Assembly: GCA_017645905.1 (NCBI GenBank)
Contig: JAGCNO010000026.1
Span: 1-45,541 of the forward strand
Origin: Prevotella sp.
GTDB lineage: Bacteria > Bacteroidota > Bacteroidia > Bacteroidales > Bacteroidaceae
DNA: 45,541 nucleotides
Direction: 5' to 3'
Each line of letters starts with the position of its first letter. The stretch's first letter is position 1. Positions 1 through 9,460 of this stretch are shown here, in pieces. Below the pieces are notes generated by a model that saw nothing but the letters and a program-made list of their open reading frames with translations, searched no databases and was not told the origin of the DNA. Made by a program: the position numbers and the translations under genes.

Positions 1-1
1 G

Positions 2-2236
2 ATTGTCGTCACTAAGGTTTATGGCGAGGAGATTATGGCCGACGAAATCTTCGGCGAGTTCAAGTTCACCATCAGCATCGGTCAGTCCAGCTTCGACCCG
101 AACGACCAGATGGCTGAGCTTATCGCTCCCGAATACTTTGCTAACTGCGCAGCCGGTGGCATTCCTGAAGGCTTCTTCGTGCTGTTCGGAACAGAGGAGC
201 GTCCTGGAGGCACAAGCTATGGCAGTGGTCCCCGTATGTTCGACTTCGGTGAAGGTGGTGACTTCACCAAGGGTCTCTACTTCCGCGAGGGTTATGCCGA
301 GTATGGCTCTACTGAGGGCTACGACCTGTACTTGGAGGCCGGCAAGAAGTATGTCATCTCGTTCAACAGCGCCATGTGGAAGGACAACGGTGCTACGCTC
401 GACCTGAAGATCTTCAGCAAAGACAACACTGATGAAGCTCTGCTCACTCAGACCGTGCAGAACAAGCCCAATGTAAACGGTGGTACTGGTGCCGTTAGCG
501 GTTCTACCAAGACCTCTATCGAGTTCATCCCTGAGGCTACCGGCAACTACATCGTCCGCTGGGATCGTCCGGGATTCAACGAGGTGGTTATCGCTAATGC
601 CAAGGTGACCTATATGCCCGATATTCCAGGTCTGGAGTACATCATGCTGCTGAACAACGCACTGGAAAGCGCCAAGAGCACACTTGCCGCTAACGAAAGT
701 GACCGTTATCAGGGCGAGGCTTACAACGCTCTGCAGGCTGCCATCTCGAAGTATGAGGGAGAAATGGGTTCTTACACCAATCCTTCGCAGTTCCAGGATG
801 CAGCAGCTGCTCTTGAGACTGCCGCAAATGCTCTGAAAGACCATCACGCTAACTGCGACGAGTACGACACTCTGATTAAGAAGGCCATCGACATTGTTCG
901 TCAGAACGAGATGCCCGACGGAGATCCCGCCAAGGCTACCAAGTTCACCAAGACCGAACTGTTTGCACAGCTGAAGGACATTGTGGCCAAGTATCACGGC
1001 AGCTCACAGTGGCAGAACATGAACGAGGATCCCGAAGGTGAGGCCCAGTGGCAGCTCTTCTACGAGTACGACGTGCTGACCGACGACGCACAGATTGCTG
1101 CTGCCGTTGCCGAGCTGAAAGACATCGTTAACACCACCAGCCTGCTCTTCACCATAGGTCCCTCGGGTCCTGAGAATGCACCCAATGGCAATGGTAGAGC
1201 TACCGGTGTGGCCGTGCTCATCGAGCGTCTGCGCCTCGGTGCTGAGGCCCTGAAGGGTCTGCCCGGCGTGTCCGAGACCGATGCCGACATCGTAGCTGCC
1301 AACAATGCTCTCTACGACGACGACGCTCTCGCAGAGAAGCTGCAGCAGCGCATCAAGGCCCGTGTCTACAACGACCTGAACAAGGAACAGCCCACCGTAT
1401 TCCAGGAAATCGTGAACGAGGAGACCCTCGAGACCACCACGGAGCCCGTCGACATGACAGTATACGTGAAGAACCCCAACGTTTATAAGCTGAGCGATAA
1501 TGCAGACTTCACCGACGAGTCAGTTCCCGGCTGGAGTACCCCCGATGGCTTCAACCGTCCTGGCTTGACTCCTGGATGGGGTGCATGGCAGGGTACTTCC
1601 GAGATTGCCCAGGATGCCATGTTCCAGACATGGGGTAGCAGCTATCGTGTGGAGCAGACCCTCGTTGACCTGCCCATCGGTATTTACACCGTGAAGTTCG
1701 CTTATGGTGAGCGCAACAATGGCGATGCTGGCGTGTTTGAGGACAGCTACTCCTTCGTATATGGCACCGATGGCGAAATCATTCAGAGCCCCTTCATTGA
1801 TGTCAGCAGTAATGGCGAAGACATGTTCATTCCTGGAATCGGACAGGCATTCCCGCTCGTATCCAGCGACATCCAGTGCGCTATCATCAGCGACATCGCC
1901 GTTTCCGACGGACAGCTCACCATTGGTGTGAACGCTGGTCCCAGCTCACATACCTTCTTCAACGAGGTGCGTGTGCTGATGACTGCTCCGCTGCCTGGAT
2001 ATGTCTATCCCAAGCTGCCTGAGACCCTGAGGGGTGACGTGAACGGCGACGGTAAAGTCGACGTGGCCGACATCTCGGGTGTCATCAGTCACATGGCTGG
2101 TACTGCCGACTATGGCATTGCTGCCGACGTGAACAGTGACGGTTCAGTCGACGTGGCCGACATCTCGGCTATCATCACCATCATGGCCCAGAACGCACGC
2201 CGCCTGGCCGGTCTGCCCGTCATCGACGAGGAGTAA
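2..2236 (+). CDS. Secreted multi-domain carbohydrate-binding protein with dockerin-like C-terminus (5' partial)
   Basis: The reading frame is open to the left edge, so the true start lies outside the window and the ATG at 35 is internal. In order it shows a beta-rich module (to about nt 630) containing YFREGYAEYG and GYDLYLEAGKKY, a FIVAR-like helical segment (about 640-850), a longer helical/linker region, a second beta-sandwich (about 1480-2000), and a dockerin-like pair of calcium-binding repeats (2032-2190; GDVNGDGKVDVADIS and ADVNSDGSVDVADIS). The first module resembles one near the C-terminus of the next gene. No catalytic domain is visible in this part; one could lie upstream. Probably exported and surface-acting by analogy with its neighbours, but the signal peptide is not in the window. 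Confidence 0.85.
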   Translation: MVVTKVYGEEIMADEIFGEFKFTISIGQSSFDPNDQMAELIAPEYFANCAAGGIPEGFFVLFGTEERPGGTSYGSGPRMFDFGEGGDFTKGLYFREGYAEYGSTEGYDLYLEAGKKYVISFNSAMWKDNGATLDLKIFSKDNTDEALLTQTVQNKPNVNGGTGAVSGSTKTSIEFIPEATGNYIVRWDRPGFNEVVIANAKVTYMPDIPGLEYIMLLNNALESAKSTLAANESDRYQGEAYNALQAAISKYEGEMGSYTNPSQFQDAAAALETAANALKDHHANCDEYDTLIKKAIDIVRQNEMPDGDPAKATKFTKTELFAQLKDIVAKYHGSSQWQNMNEDPEGEAQWQLFYEYDVLTDDAQIAAAVAELKDIVNTTSLLFTIGPSGPENAPNGNGRATGVAVLIERLRLGAEALKGLPGVSETDADIVAANNALYDDDALAEKLQQRIKARVYNDLNKEQPTVFQEIVNEETLETTTEPVDMTVYVKNPNVYKLSDNADFTDESVPGWSTPDGFNRPGLTPGWGAWQGTSEIAQDAMFQTWGSSYRVEQTLVDLPIGIYTVKFAYGERNNGDAGVFEDSYSFVYGTDGEIIQSPFIDVSSNGEDMFIPGIGQAFPLVSSDIQCAIISDIAVSDGQLTIGVNAGPSSHTFFNEVRVLMTAPLPGYVYPKLPETLRGDVNGDGKVDVADISGVISHMAGTADYGIAADVNSDGSVDVADISAIITIMAQNARRLAGLPVIDEE

Positions 2237-2280
2237 ACAATCCCTGGGACAGACTCACATATCTGCCCAAAGCAATCCCT

Positions 2281-2313
2281 GACACGGATGCCACCCCAAG
2301 TGGTGTCCGTGTC
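2281..2313 (+). terminator. Hairpin after the first gene
   Basis: GACACGGA pairs with TCCGTGTC and CACC with GGTG, with a three-base bulge, followed by TTGTTTC. It lies 45 bp after the stop and is a plausible rho-independent terminator, though its T tract is weak. A second hairpin follows at 2332-2353 (GGGCAGAC, six-base loop, GTCTGCCC), which looks like a dispersed repeat rather than a terminator. Confidence 0.55.
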
Positions 2314-2420
2314 TTGTTTCACCCTCGGTAGGGGCAGACCCCCGTGTCTGCCCGCACCATCCTGACACAATAAATAAAAAAAAGGAAACGGACACTCTTG
2401 CAACTCTCAACTTTTCTTTT

Positions 2421-2428
2421 TACCTTTG
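2421..2428 (+). promoter_or_regulatory. Bacteroidota -7 element for the GH98 gene
   Basis: TACCTTTG matches the Bacteroidota sigma-ABfr -7 consensus TAnnTTTG and lies 22 bp before the start codon, so the leader would be very short. No clear -33 TTTG is seen; the upstream region is T-rich. Confidence 0.6.
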
Positions 2429-2450
2429 CACCGAAATTAAAAGACTTGCT

Positions 2451-5400
2451 ATGTCCATGAAACAGTATTACTCAAAAATCCTCCGTGGCCTCTGCCTGCT
2501 CTGCTTGCTCTGTGCCACTACGTTCACCATGAACGCCCAGCAGCGCCGGCCCATCGACGCCCAGCACCCCATGTGGTTTATCCATGTTGACGTGTGGTAC
2601 AAGGCTGACCCACAGAAAATCATCGACCTCATCCCAGAGGACATCCGGCCCTACGTGTGCCTGAACCTCTCCCTGTCGTGTGGCTACGACACGGACAGAA
2701 ACCGCTACAAGATGCCACAATACGCGTTCCAGACCTACAAGTCATGGGGTACGGTGTGCCAGAAGAACGGCGTGTGGTTCTCGTGCCAGCCCGCTTCGGG
2801 AGGACATACCCACATACAGGACTACGACATGGTGACCTTCGAGTATTTCTTCAAGAAGTTCCCCAACTTCCTGGGCTGGAACTACGCCGAGCAGTTCTGG
2901 GGCTTCGACGCGAGCGGCGACAAGTCGTCGGCCACGCAGACCGGCCGCTGGGCACTCTTCGGCCGTCTGGTGGAGATGTCTCACCAGTATGGCGGTGTGC
3001 TCACCGTCTCGTTCTGCGGCAACATCTGGAGCCACCCCCTGAACCCTATCGGAGAGCTCAAGCAGAACAGCAAGTTTCTGCAGGCCTGCAAGAACTATCC
3101 AGAGAACATGCTATTCTTATATAAATATACCACCTCGTCGTGCTTCTACAACAACGAGAGCGTCTCCTGGGGACCCTTCATCAGCGGACTGACCAAGGCC
3201 TACGGCGTGCGTTACGACAACTGCGGATGGAACGGTGCCATGGACGACATCATGGGCGAGGGCAAGTGTGTCTATCCCGCCGCCGCTGGCATCGGCACGG
3301 TGATGGAGCAGACCTGCGTCAACGGCGGCTCCGTGTGGGACGGTCCTGAGCTGACATGGAACCGTGAGTGCATGTACGAGAGCGGACAGACCACCGTCGA
3401 CGGCTATAAGCGCCGCAACTGGGCGCGCTTCGCCAACATGAACGGCGTCTGGATAGACATGTTCCGAAAGATTATCGACGGCACTATGTATATCCCCACA
3501 CGCGAGGAAGTGGTGGGGAAGACTAAGATTGTCATCATCAACGACAAGACCAGCGGCAGCGACGAGGAAAAGTATGCCACCTGGGGCTCGCTCTACGACG
3601 GCTTATATAAGCAGACGGACCCCATGAACAAGGGCAACGGACAGTGGATGAACAACTACTGCTACTTCAAGTCTACGGGACGCTACGGTGCCATCCCCAT
3701 GGTGACAGGTCTCTATGATGACGCGGCTAAGGCTATCCCCGTGCAGGTCAAGAAAAGCGCCTACACCTCTCGCTGGGGCACTCAGACTCAGACCAAGAAG
3801 ATCAGCGACTTCCAGACACAGTATCCCAAGGTGTCGACCGGCGACCTCTACGTCAACCGCTACCGCAACCAGCTTGTCACCTATAACCCACACTCCTACC
3901 TCAACGGCAAGCTGCGGGCTGAAGCCGTCATCCCTCTGGAGTACAACACCTGCGACACGCTGGAGCTGAAGTACGGCAAGCTGTCGAGTGGAGTGGTACG
4001 CGAATATGCCGACCACATCGACTTCTACCTGAACAACTATCGTGCCGGAACATGGACGTATGCCGGAAAGAACTATAACGACACCGTCACGATGTCGCTC
4101 GACACGATTATCATACGTGGCTGCACGGCACAGCCCACTATCCAGCTCACCAAGCACTCTTCGGCCAAGAACTATTCCAGCACTACCGCCACGCAGAAGT
4201 ATGGGACAGCCACTGGTATCGACACCATCGTCGTGCGCCACTGCGGTGCTCTCGACCTCACCGTCAACTGCTCCGGCGATGCCGACCGTTCGGACAAGAC
4301 CGACGCCATCGAGCTCAAGCCTCTGGATATTCCCAAGCAGCCTGAGTCCTGGCGAGGAGAAATCCTCATCGAGGCCGAGGACATGGACTTCAAGAACGTG
4401 AAGAACTGCTGCACCGACCAATACGGCCAGTATCCTAACGTCATCGGTCATTCGGGCAACGGCTTCGTCGATATGGGCACGAATAGTGGCGGCGCCCTGC
4501 GTCACCAGCTCAAGCTCGACAGCAATCAGGCGGGCGACTACGTGCTCTCCGTGCGCTACACCTGCACCTCGAAGGAGGGCAACATCAGCCTCACCGTCAA
4601 TGGCACAACCACCAAAGTGAATAGCACGAAGACAAAGACCAACGAGTGGCGATATGTAAGCATTGAGGCTACGATGAACGAGGGCACCAACGACTTCGTC
4701 ATCCTGAACTCCAGCTCGTTGCCCATGTATATCGACCAGATAAGCTATCGCCCGAAAGACGTCGCTCCGATGACCTACTTCATTTCTGTACAAGACAATG
4801 AAGGCGGCTCCATCACCCCCGACAAGGTGGAGGCCGCAGAGGGCGACACCATAACGCTTGAAATACACCCCAATAAGGGCTTCGAACTGACGGAGCTGCG
4901 ACTGGTGAACTCGGTGTTCTACACCTTAGGGAAGACCTTCTCACTGCAAAACGGAGACCTCTTCGAAGCTCCCGATGCTCCGAATGATGGCAAACAGCAT
5001 CTCTGCTTCATCATGCCCAACGACAATGTCACGCTCCAACCCGTATACGAAGAGAAGGGTGTCACTTATCAGCTCAACTTTGAGACCGTCGTTGCAGGTA
5101 CCATGCCTCCGGGCTGGCGCTGCGTACAGGAGAATAACGAGGTGCACGAATATCCCAACTCCTACAGCCAAGGTGCCCGCACCATGAACGGCTTCAACGG
5201 CCATCAGGGCAAGGCCATCTACTGGCGCGACGGCGTTGCCGAGTATGGCCGCCAAGACGCTTACCAGCTGAATCTGGAGCCTGGCGAATACATTCTCTAT
5301 TACTCTATGGCTGCATGGAAGAGCTCGCCGAAGTACAAGGCACAAATTCTCAACTTCTCAAGCGGCGAAGCAATTGCCACATCGGCATCCACGACGGCCA

Positions 5401-5774
5401 CGCCCAATGCCAACGGCTCTACGTCGGCCAGCGTGACTTCGGCCACGCTGTATGAGCTGCCCTTCACCGTCACCACAGCCGGACGCTACGTCATCAGTTT
5501 CCAGAATCAGGATGCCGTCGGCGGCTTCGACGAGTTCCTCCTGCTGGAGTGCAAGGTGAAAGAGGTGGAGCCCGAATTCATTGAAGGTGACGTCAATGGC
5601 GACGGTGCGGTCGACGTGGCCGACATCTCGGCTATCATCGGTGTCATGGCTGGTTCGGAAACTTACGAGCGTGCCGACGTGAATGGCGACGGCGCAGTCG
5701 ACGTGGCCGACATCTCCTCCGTCATTTCCATCATGGCTGCTAATGCCAGACGACAGATAATCCATGAACCTTAA
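2451..5774 (+). CDS. Secreted GH98-family glycoside hydrolase with CBM and dockerin-like domain
   Basis: A signal peptide (LCLLCLLCATTFTMNAQ) leads into a GH98-like catalytic region beginning RRPIDAQHPMWFIHVDVW. Glu147 in NYAEQFWGFD is a plausible catalytic acid. Characterised GH98 enzymes are endo-beta-galactosidases acting on blood-group glycans, or endo-xylanases in Bacteroides; the substrate cannot be told from sequence alone. Downstream come a CBM6/35-like beta-sandwich (about residues 638-778, IEAEDMDFKNV), an InlB-type repeat domain (about 782-875), a module resembling one in the preceding protein (about 880-1040), and a dockerin-like pair (about 1045-1100). A second in-frame ATG at 2457 is an alternative start. 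The stop overlaps the next start, so the pair is probably co-translated. Confidence 0.85.
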   Translation: MSMKQYYSKILRGLCLLCLLCATTFTMNAQQRRPIDAQHPMWFIHVDVWYKADPQKIIDLIPEDIRPYVCLNLSLSCGYDTDRNRYKMPQYAFQTYKSWGTVCQKNGVWFSCQPASGGHTHIQDYDMVTFEYFFKKFPNFLGWNYAEQFWGFDASGDKSSATQTGRWALFGRLVEMSHQYGGVLTVSFCGNIWSHPLNPIGELKQNSKFLQACKNYPENMLFLYKYTTSSCFYNNESVSWGPFISGLTKAYGVRYDNCGWNGAMDDIMGEGKCVYPAAAGIGTVMEQTCVNGGSVWDGPELTWNRECMYESGQTTVDGYKRRNWARFANMNGVWIDMFRKIIDGTMYIPTREEVVGKTKIVIINDKTSGSDEEKYATWGSLYDGLYKQTDPMNKGNGQWMNNYCYFKSTGRYGAIPMVTGLYDDAAKAIPVQVKKSAYTSRWGTQTQTKKISDFQTQYPKVSTGDLYVNRYRNQLVTYNPHSYLNGKLRAEAVIPLEYNTCDTLELKYGKLSSGVVREYADHIDFYLNNYRAGTWTYAGKNYNDTVTMSLDTIIIRGCTAQPTIQLTKHSSAKNYSSTTATQKYGTATGIDTIVVRHCGALDLTVNCSGDADRSDKTDAIELKPLDIPKQPESWRGEILIEAEDMDFKNVKNCCTDQYGQYPNVIGHSGNGFVDMGTNSGGALRHQLKLDSNQAGDYVLSVRYTCTSKEGNISLTVNGTTTKVNSTKTKTNEWRYVSIEATMNEGTNDFVILNSSSLPMYIDQISYRPKDVAPMTYFISVQDNEGGSITPDKVEAAEGDTITLEIHPNKGFELTELRLVNSVFYTLGKTFSLQNGDLFEAPDAPNDGKQHLCFIMPNDNVTLQPVYEEKGVTYQLNFETVVAGTMPPGWRCVQENNEVHEYPNSYSQGARTMNGFNGHQGKAIYWRDGVAEYGRQDAYQLNLEPGEYILYYSMAAWKSSPKYKAQILNFSSGEAIATSASTTATPNANGSTSASVTSATLYELPFTVTTAGRYVISFQNQDAVGGFDEFLLLECKVKEVEPEFIEGDVNGDGAVDVADISAIIGVMAGSETYERADVNGDGAVDVADISSVISIMAANARRQIIHEP

Positions 5775-8253
5775 ACCATTATTTCACGCCCTTGCCGGAG
5801 CCTCCCCTTCTGGGGGAGGTTGGTGGGGGCTTGTGCTTGTCCTGGCCTGTGTCCTCCTTCCTTGGCGGACACAGGCTCAGGATGTTGTGTTCAGCCATGA
5901 GCACGGGTTTTACGACGAACCTTTCTCCCTGACCATTGACGCCGATGTGGAGGGCGACGCCGTCCTACGTTACACACTCAACGGTACCGAGCCAACGGAG
6001 GCCAGCCCAGCCTATGACGGCACGCCACTGACTATCAGCGGCACCACTATCATACGTGCCGCCATCTTCGACGGCGACTTGTGCCTCACGCCCGTCACCA
6101 CCGCCACCTATCTCTTCATCAACGACATACTCAAGCAATCGAATACTCCCGAGGGCTATCCTGACACTTGGGGGCGCTACTGTCAAATCAGCGGCACGGC
6201 AAAGGCCGACTACGAGATGGACCCGGAGATGACCAACGACCCTACCCTGCGTCCGAAAATCATCGAGGGTCTGCAGTCGCTGCCCGTCTTGAGCATCGTC
6301 ACCGACCCTGACAACCTCTTCAGCCATGAGAACGACTCCGTGCGCGGCGGCATCTACATCTTTACCGGCCCGCCCGTAGGCGATGATACCGGACACGGAT
6401 GGACACGTCCGGCCAGCGTAGAACTTATTGAGGCTCCCCTATCATCCACGGAAGACACTTTGGAAAACGGTTTCTCCGTCAACTGCGGCCTGCGTCTCCA
6501 CGGTGGCCACGGGCGTCTGGCTGAGAAGAATCCCAAGCACTCCTTCCGCCTGGTGTTCAAGGAGAAGTACGGTCCCAAGACGTTGAAGTACCCGCTCTTC
6601 GGCGACGACCAGCCCGCCAAGTTCGACCAGCTCGTGCTGCGCTGCCACTTCGGCAACTCCTGGCAGCACTGGGACGAGAATAACCGCAAGAAGGCGCAGT
6701 ACACCCGCGACGTATGGGCCCGCCGCATGCAGAACCGTCTGGGTCGCACCAGCGTCAACGCCCTCTACGTCAACCTTTTCCTCAACGGCATGTACTGGGG
6801 ACTCTACAACATTGCCGAGCGTGTCGACGACCAGTTCGGCAAAGACCACATCGGCGGCGAGAAGGCCGGTGTCGACGTCATCAAGATTGAGGAGAGCGGC
6901 GGCAACCACATCGAAAACAGCGAGGGAACCCTCAGCGCCTGGCTGCGCATGACGAGGCTGGCCGGCATGGTCGGCGGCTCTTATTCCTCGTTCCTTACAG
7001 GCGACGGCACCCTCATCACCTCACCCGAAGAGGCATACTCCGCACTCAGCGACTCCCTCCTCGATATTCCCGCCTTCATCGACTACATGCTCATCAACCA
7101 GTATGGCGGTAACACCGACTGGGACCACCATAACTGGTACGCCCTGCGCAGTAGCGGTGCCGACAGCAAGGGTTTCCGCTTTCTCTGCTGGGACTCTGAA
7201 GTTATCGAGGAGAACGTTAATGAGAACAACCTGAAGAAGAACAACGGCAACAGCTATCCCACCGGCATCTTCCATAACTTGCTGAACAACGAGAAATTTG
7301 CCCGCCAGTACCTGCGCCGCGCCAAGGAGCTGCTCGCACCAGAAGGCCTGCTGGGCGAGGAGAGCGTGGTCGAGCTATGGGACAGTCTGCACAGCGTCAT
7401 AGCCAGTGCCCTCTATGCAGAAGCAGCCCGATGGGGAGACTATCGGCGCGACGTACACCAGTATACCTCCAAGGGACAGCTCTACACCGTCGACAACCAG
7501 TATGCCACCGAGCGCAACCGTCTGCTCACGCAGTATTTCCCCAAACGCTCGGACATCGTGCTGGGACAGATAACAAGCTTCGTGAACATCGACGACTTCG
7601 AGCCGCCAAAGGACTGGGAGAAGCTCACCTCAAAGCTGTTCTGCGAGTGGGACGGCAACGCTGCCGACTCCCAGCCCACCGGCAACGACGTCAACGTGGA
7701 CTGGAACATGGGCGTAAACGCTGGTGGAGGCACAGCCGTCGCAGGATTCGGCAATGTTACTTGGAATCGCTATGCAGACCTCACCGACTACGAGAGCCTC
7801 GTGCTACGCGGCAGCGGCACAGGCCTCCGTGTACTGGCCAACCGCCTCGTGGACCACGGACCTTACAAGCAAATTGTAGTCAACATCGACGAAAACAGCC
7901 CATATTGGGACAACGACTACCAGAGCATCATTATGCCACTTGAAGACCTGGCCAACACCAATACCAACGAGGGCAAGGAGCGACAGGATGACTTCGTTCA
8001 CTTGCACGTGCTGAAGGTGAACTGGAACGATAACGTGAACGTCAGTTCCGCCTGGCTCATTCCAAAGCCGAAGGTTGACATCACGGGCGACGTCAACAGA
8101 GACGGCACCGTCGACGTGGCCGACATCTCGGCCATCATCAGCGTCATGGCCGGGAGCGAGGACGTTTCGTCCGCATCCGCCGACGTGAACGGCGACGGCT
8201 CGGTAGACGTGGCCGACGTCTCGTCGGTCATCACGATAATGGCATCAGAATAA
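5764..8253 (+). CDS. Secreted CotH-family kinase-like protein with dockerin-like C-terminus
   Basis: The start overlaps the GH98 stop by 11 bp, suggesting translational coupling. After a signal peptide ending near TQAQD comes a chitobiase C-terminal-like beta domain (about residues 45-120, LRYTLNGTEPTEASP), then a CotH domain (SFRLVFKEKYG, YVNLFLNGMYWGLYNIAERV, FLCWDSEVIEEN). CotH proteins are atypical protein kinases that phosphorylate secreted proteins in Bacillus. A beta-rich region follows, then a dockerin-like pair (nt 8086-8250). The n-region of the signal peptide contains ASPSGGGWWG, encoded by a dispersed hairpin repeat. A role in modifying co-secreted dockerin proteins is inference; the CotH assignment is firm. 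Confidence 0.88.
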   Translation: MNLKPLFHALAGASPSGGGWWGLVLVLACVLLPWRTQAQDVVFSHEHGFYDEPFSLTIDADVEGDAVLRYTLNGTEPTEASPAYDGTPLTISGTTIIRAAIFDGDLCLTPVTTATYLFINDILKQSNTPEGYPDTWGRYCQISGTAKADYEMDPEMTNDPTLRPKIIEGLQSLPVLSIVTDPDNLFSHENDSVRGGIYIFTGPPVGDDTGHGWTRPASVELIEAPLSSTEDTLENGFSVNCGLRLHGGHGRLAEKNPKHSFRLVFKEKYGPKTLKYPLFGDDQPAKFDQLVLRCHFGNSWQHWDENNRKKAQYTRDVWARRMQNRLGRTSVNALYVNLFLNGMYWGLYNIAERVDDQFGKDHIGGEKAGVDVIKIEESGGNHIENSEGTLSAWLRMTRLAGMVGGSYSSFLTGDGTLITSPEEAYSALSDSLLDIPAFIDYMLINQYGGNTDWDHHNWYALRSSGADSKGFRFLCWDSEVIEENVNENNLKKNNGNSYPTGIFHNLLNNEKFARQYLRRAKELLAPEGLLGEESVVELWDSLHSVIASALYAEAARWGDYRRDVHQYTSKGQLYTVDNQYATERNRLLTQYFPKRSDIVLGQITSFVNIDDFEPPKDWEKLTSKLFCEWDGNAADSQPTGNDVNVDWNMGVNAGGGTAVAGFGNVTWNRYADLTDYESLVLRGSGTGLRVLANRLVDHGPYKQIVVNIDENSPYWDNDYQSIIMPLEDLANTNTNEGKERQDDFVHLHVLKVNWNDNVNVSSAWLIPKPKVDITGDVNRDGTVDVADISAIISVMAGSEDVSSASADVNGDGSVDVADVSSVITIMASE
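5798..5832 (+). repeat. Single-arm REP-like hairpin inside the CotH signal-peptide region
   Basis: CCTCCCC, a four-base loop and GGGGGAGG (5801-5819), followed by TTGGTGGGGGC. It has the same G/C-rich hairpin core as the paired elements at 24622-24780, 27308-27412 and 36760-36869, here as a single arm, in frame within the coding sequence. Confidence 0.75.
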
Positions 8254-8272
8254 TTATCCAATTCCCTCTCGT

Positions 8273-8360
8273 AGAAAGAACGGCTTATTCCCATAGAAAG
8301 AACGGCTTTTTCTACCAGAAAGAACGGCTTATTCTCATAGAAAGAACGGCTTTCTCTCTG
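8273..8360 (+). repeat. 22-bp tandem array A (four units)
   Basis: Four consecutive 22-bp units start at 8273, 8295, 8317 and 8339. Each carries GAAAGAACGGC near its start, followed by a T-rich half (TTATTC or variants), with about five variable bases at the unit boundary. The array lies between two convergent genes, downstream of both. Arrays B, C and D belong to the same family. Confidence 0.95.
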
Positions 8361-8396
8361 TAGGGCATTTACTATGTCTTAAAGACCAGGCCCTTT

Positions 8397-8444
8397 GTAA
8401 CAGACACTATGTTACGTCTCTTCAGCTGGGATTAAAATCCAGCT
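8397..8444. repeat. Short palindromes at the convergent junction
   Basis: GTAACA and TGTTAC flank a seven-base loop (8397-8415), and AGCTGG...CCAGCT (8424-8444) encloses GGATT/AATCC. Neither has a T tract on either strand, so they look like dispersed palindromes rather than standard terminators. The second one overlaps the stop codon of the acyltransferase gene. Confidence 0.5.
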
Positions 8445-9378
8445 ACACAGTAGCGGTGGGAACAGGCTTCTCTATTACCTTACCGTCAATGACTTCAAAG
8501 CGCTCGTTAAACTCCTCACGGGTGCGCTTCCAGCGGTTATGGCTCCAGAGCCATAGCTCGGGCTGACGGCGGATAGTCTCTTCGAGCATGCGGTGATAGA
8601 TGTCGGTAGGCTCAAACTCGGCCATCTGTTCGGGATGGCGGGTGATAAGGCGGAACTCACACTCATAGTAACCACGGCGCAGACGGCGGATATCGATATA
8701 GACGATGGCCTGATGATTTTTGCGGGCTATGCGCTCTGTGCCCGTCATGACGGGAGTGTCGTGGTTGAGGAACTGACACCAATGGTGAATATTATTCCAA
8801 TGAGGAACCTGGTCGCCGACGTAACCGATGACCGTAGCCTTGCCTTGGCGCTTGAACTCGATGGTCTTGCGAAGAATGTCTGTAAGGGCAATGCTGACAG
8901 CTCCCCAGCGCTGCCGAAGATGAATGAACAGACGGTCGAAAGCCTTGTTCTCCAAAGCGTGATAGAGCTGACCGCACTGGGCTTTAGGACTGACCCACAT
9001 AGGCAGCGAGGCCACCCACTCCCAGTTGAAAGTATGCCCCATGAAAGCAGCCACGGGCTGACCGGCGTCGATGCTCTCGTTGACAATCTCAGCACCCTTG
9101 AACACAATGTGACGACGCATCTGAGCGCGGCTCATGGAAATCATCTTCACCGTCTCTACAAAATAGTCACAGAGAGAGTGATAGAAGCCACGTTCAATCT
9201 GAAGGATCTCCTCGGAGCTCTTTTCAGGGAATGACAACACGAGATTGCCGTGAACAACCGAGCGGCGATAGCCCAGCAGACGGTATACAAAGAAGTATAG
9301 CAAGTCGCTGAACAAATAGTGAATCCTAAAAGGAAGAAGCGACAAAGCGTACCAAAGGGCAAAGAGAAGATAATACAT
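8443..9378 (-). CDS. Lipid A biosynthesis acyltransferase (LpxL/HtrB family)
   Basis: The 311-residue protein has an N-terminal membrane segment (YYLLFALWYALSLLPF) and the family catalytic motif HX4D/E, here His115 to Glu120 in GHTFNWEW. This family transfers a secondary acyl chain to lipid A precursors at the inner face of the cytoplasmic membrane. Length and the conserved C-terminal WLWSHNRWK fit the family. It starts 35 bp after the terminator of the upstream lipoprotein gene, so it may depend on read-through or a compact promoter. Which acyl position it modifies cannot be told from sequence. Confidence 0.88.
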   Translation of the reverse strand: MYYLLFALWYALSLLPFRIHYLFSDLLYFFVYRLLGYRRSVVHGNLVLSFPEKSSEEILQIERGFYHSLCDYFVETVKMISMSRAQMRRHIVFKGAEIVNESIDAGQPVAAFMGHTFNWEWVASLPMWVSPKAQCGQLYHALENKAFDRLFIHLRQRWGAVSIALTDILRKTIEFKRQGKATVIGYVGDQVPHWNNIHHWCQFLNHDTPVMTGTERIARKNHQAIVYIDIRRLRRGYYECEFRLITRHPEQMAEFEPTDIYHRMLEETIRRQPELWLWSHNRWKRTREEFNERFEVIDGKVIEKPVPTATV

Positions 9379-9412
9379 AAGGCCTGAAGAACGTTCCGGA
9401 AAAAAGTGGGGA

Positions 9413-9452
9413 CAGAAAAAAGAACCGGGTCGTGATGCAAGTCACGGCCCGG
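9413..9452 (-). terminator. Terminator after the small lipoprotein gene
   Basis: On the minus strand CCGGGCCGTGA and TCACGACCCGG form a near-perfect stem with a short loop, followed by TTCTTTTTT. This is a standard rho-independent terminator, 9 bp after the lipoprotein stop. Confidence 0.85.
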
Positions 9453-9460
9453 ATAATTAA

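Noticed and set aside
3-407. A second frame at the left edge as sign of a frameshift in the first gene
   Set aside because: The first gene's frame is continuously open from position 2, and the other frame is Ser/Thr/Arg-rich with no domain.
3603-4868. 421-codon frame opposite the GH98 gene
   Set aside because: The plus strand has the recognisable hydrolase and CBM; the antisense frame has no start context or known domain.
8273-8360. 22-bp arrays as CRISPR arrays
   Set aside because: The units are directly adjacent with no unique 30-40-bp spacers, and no cas genes are present.
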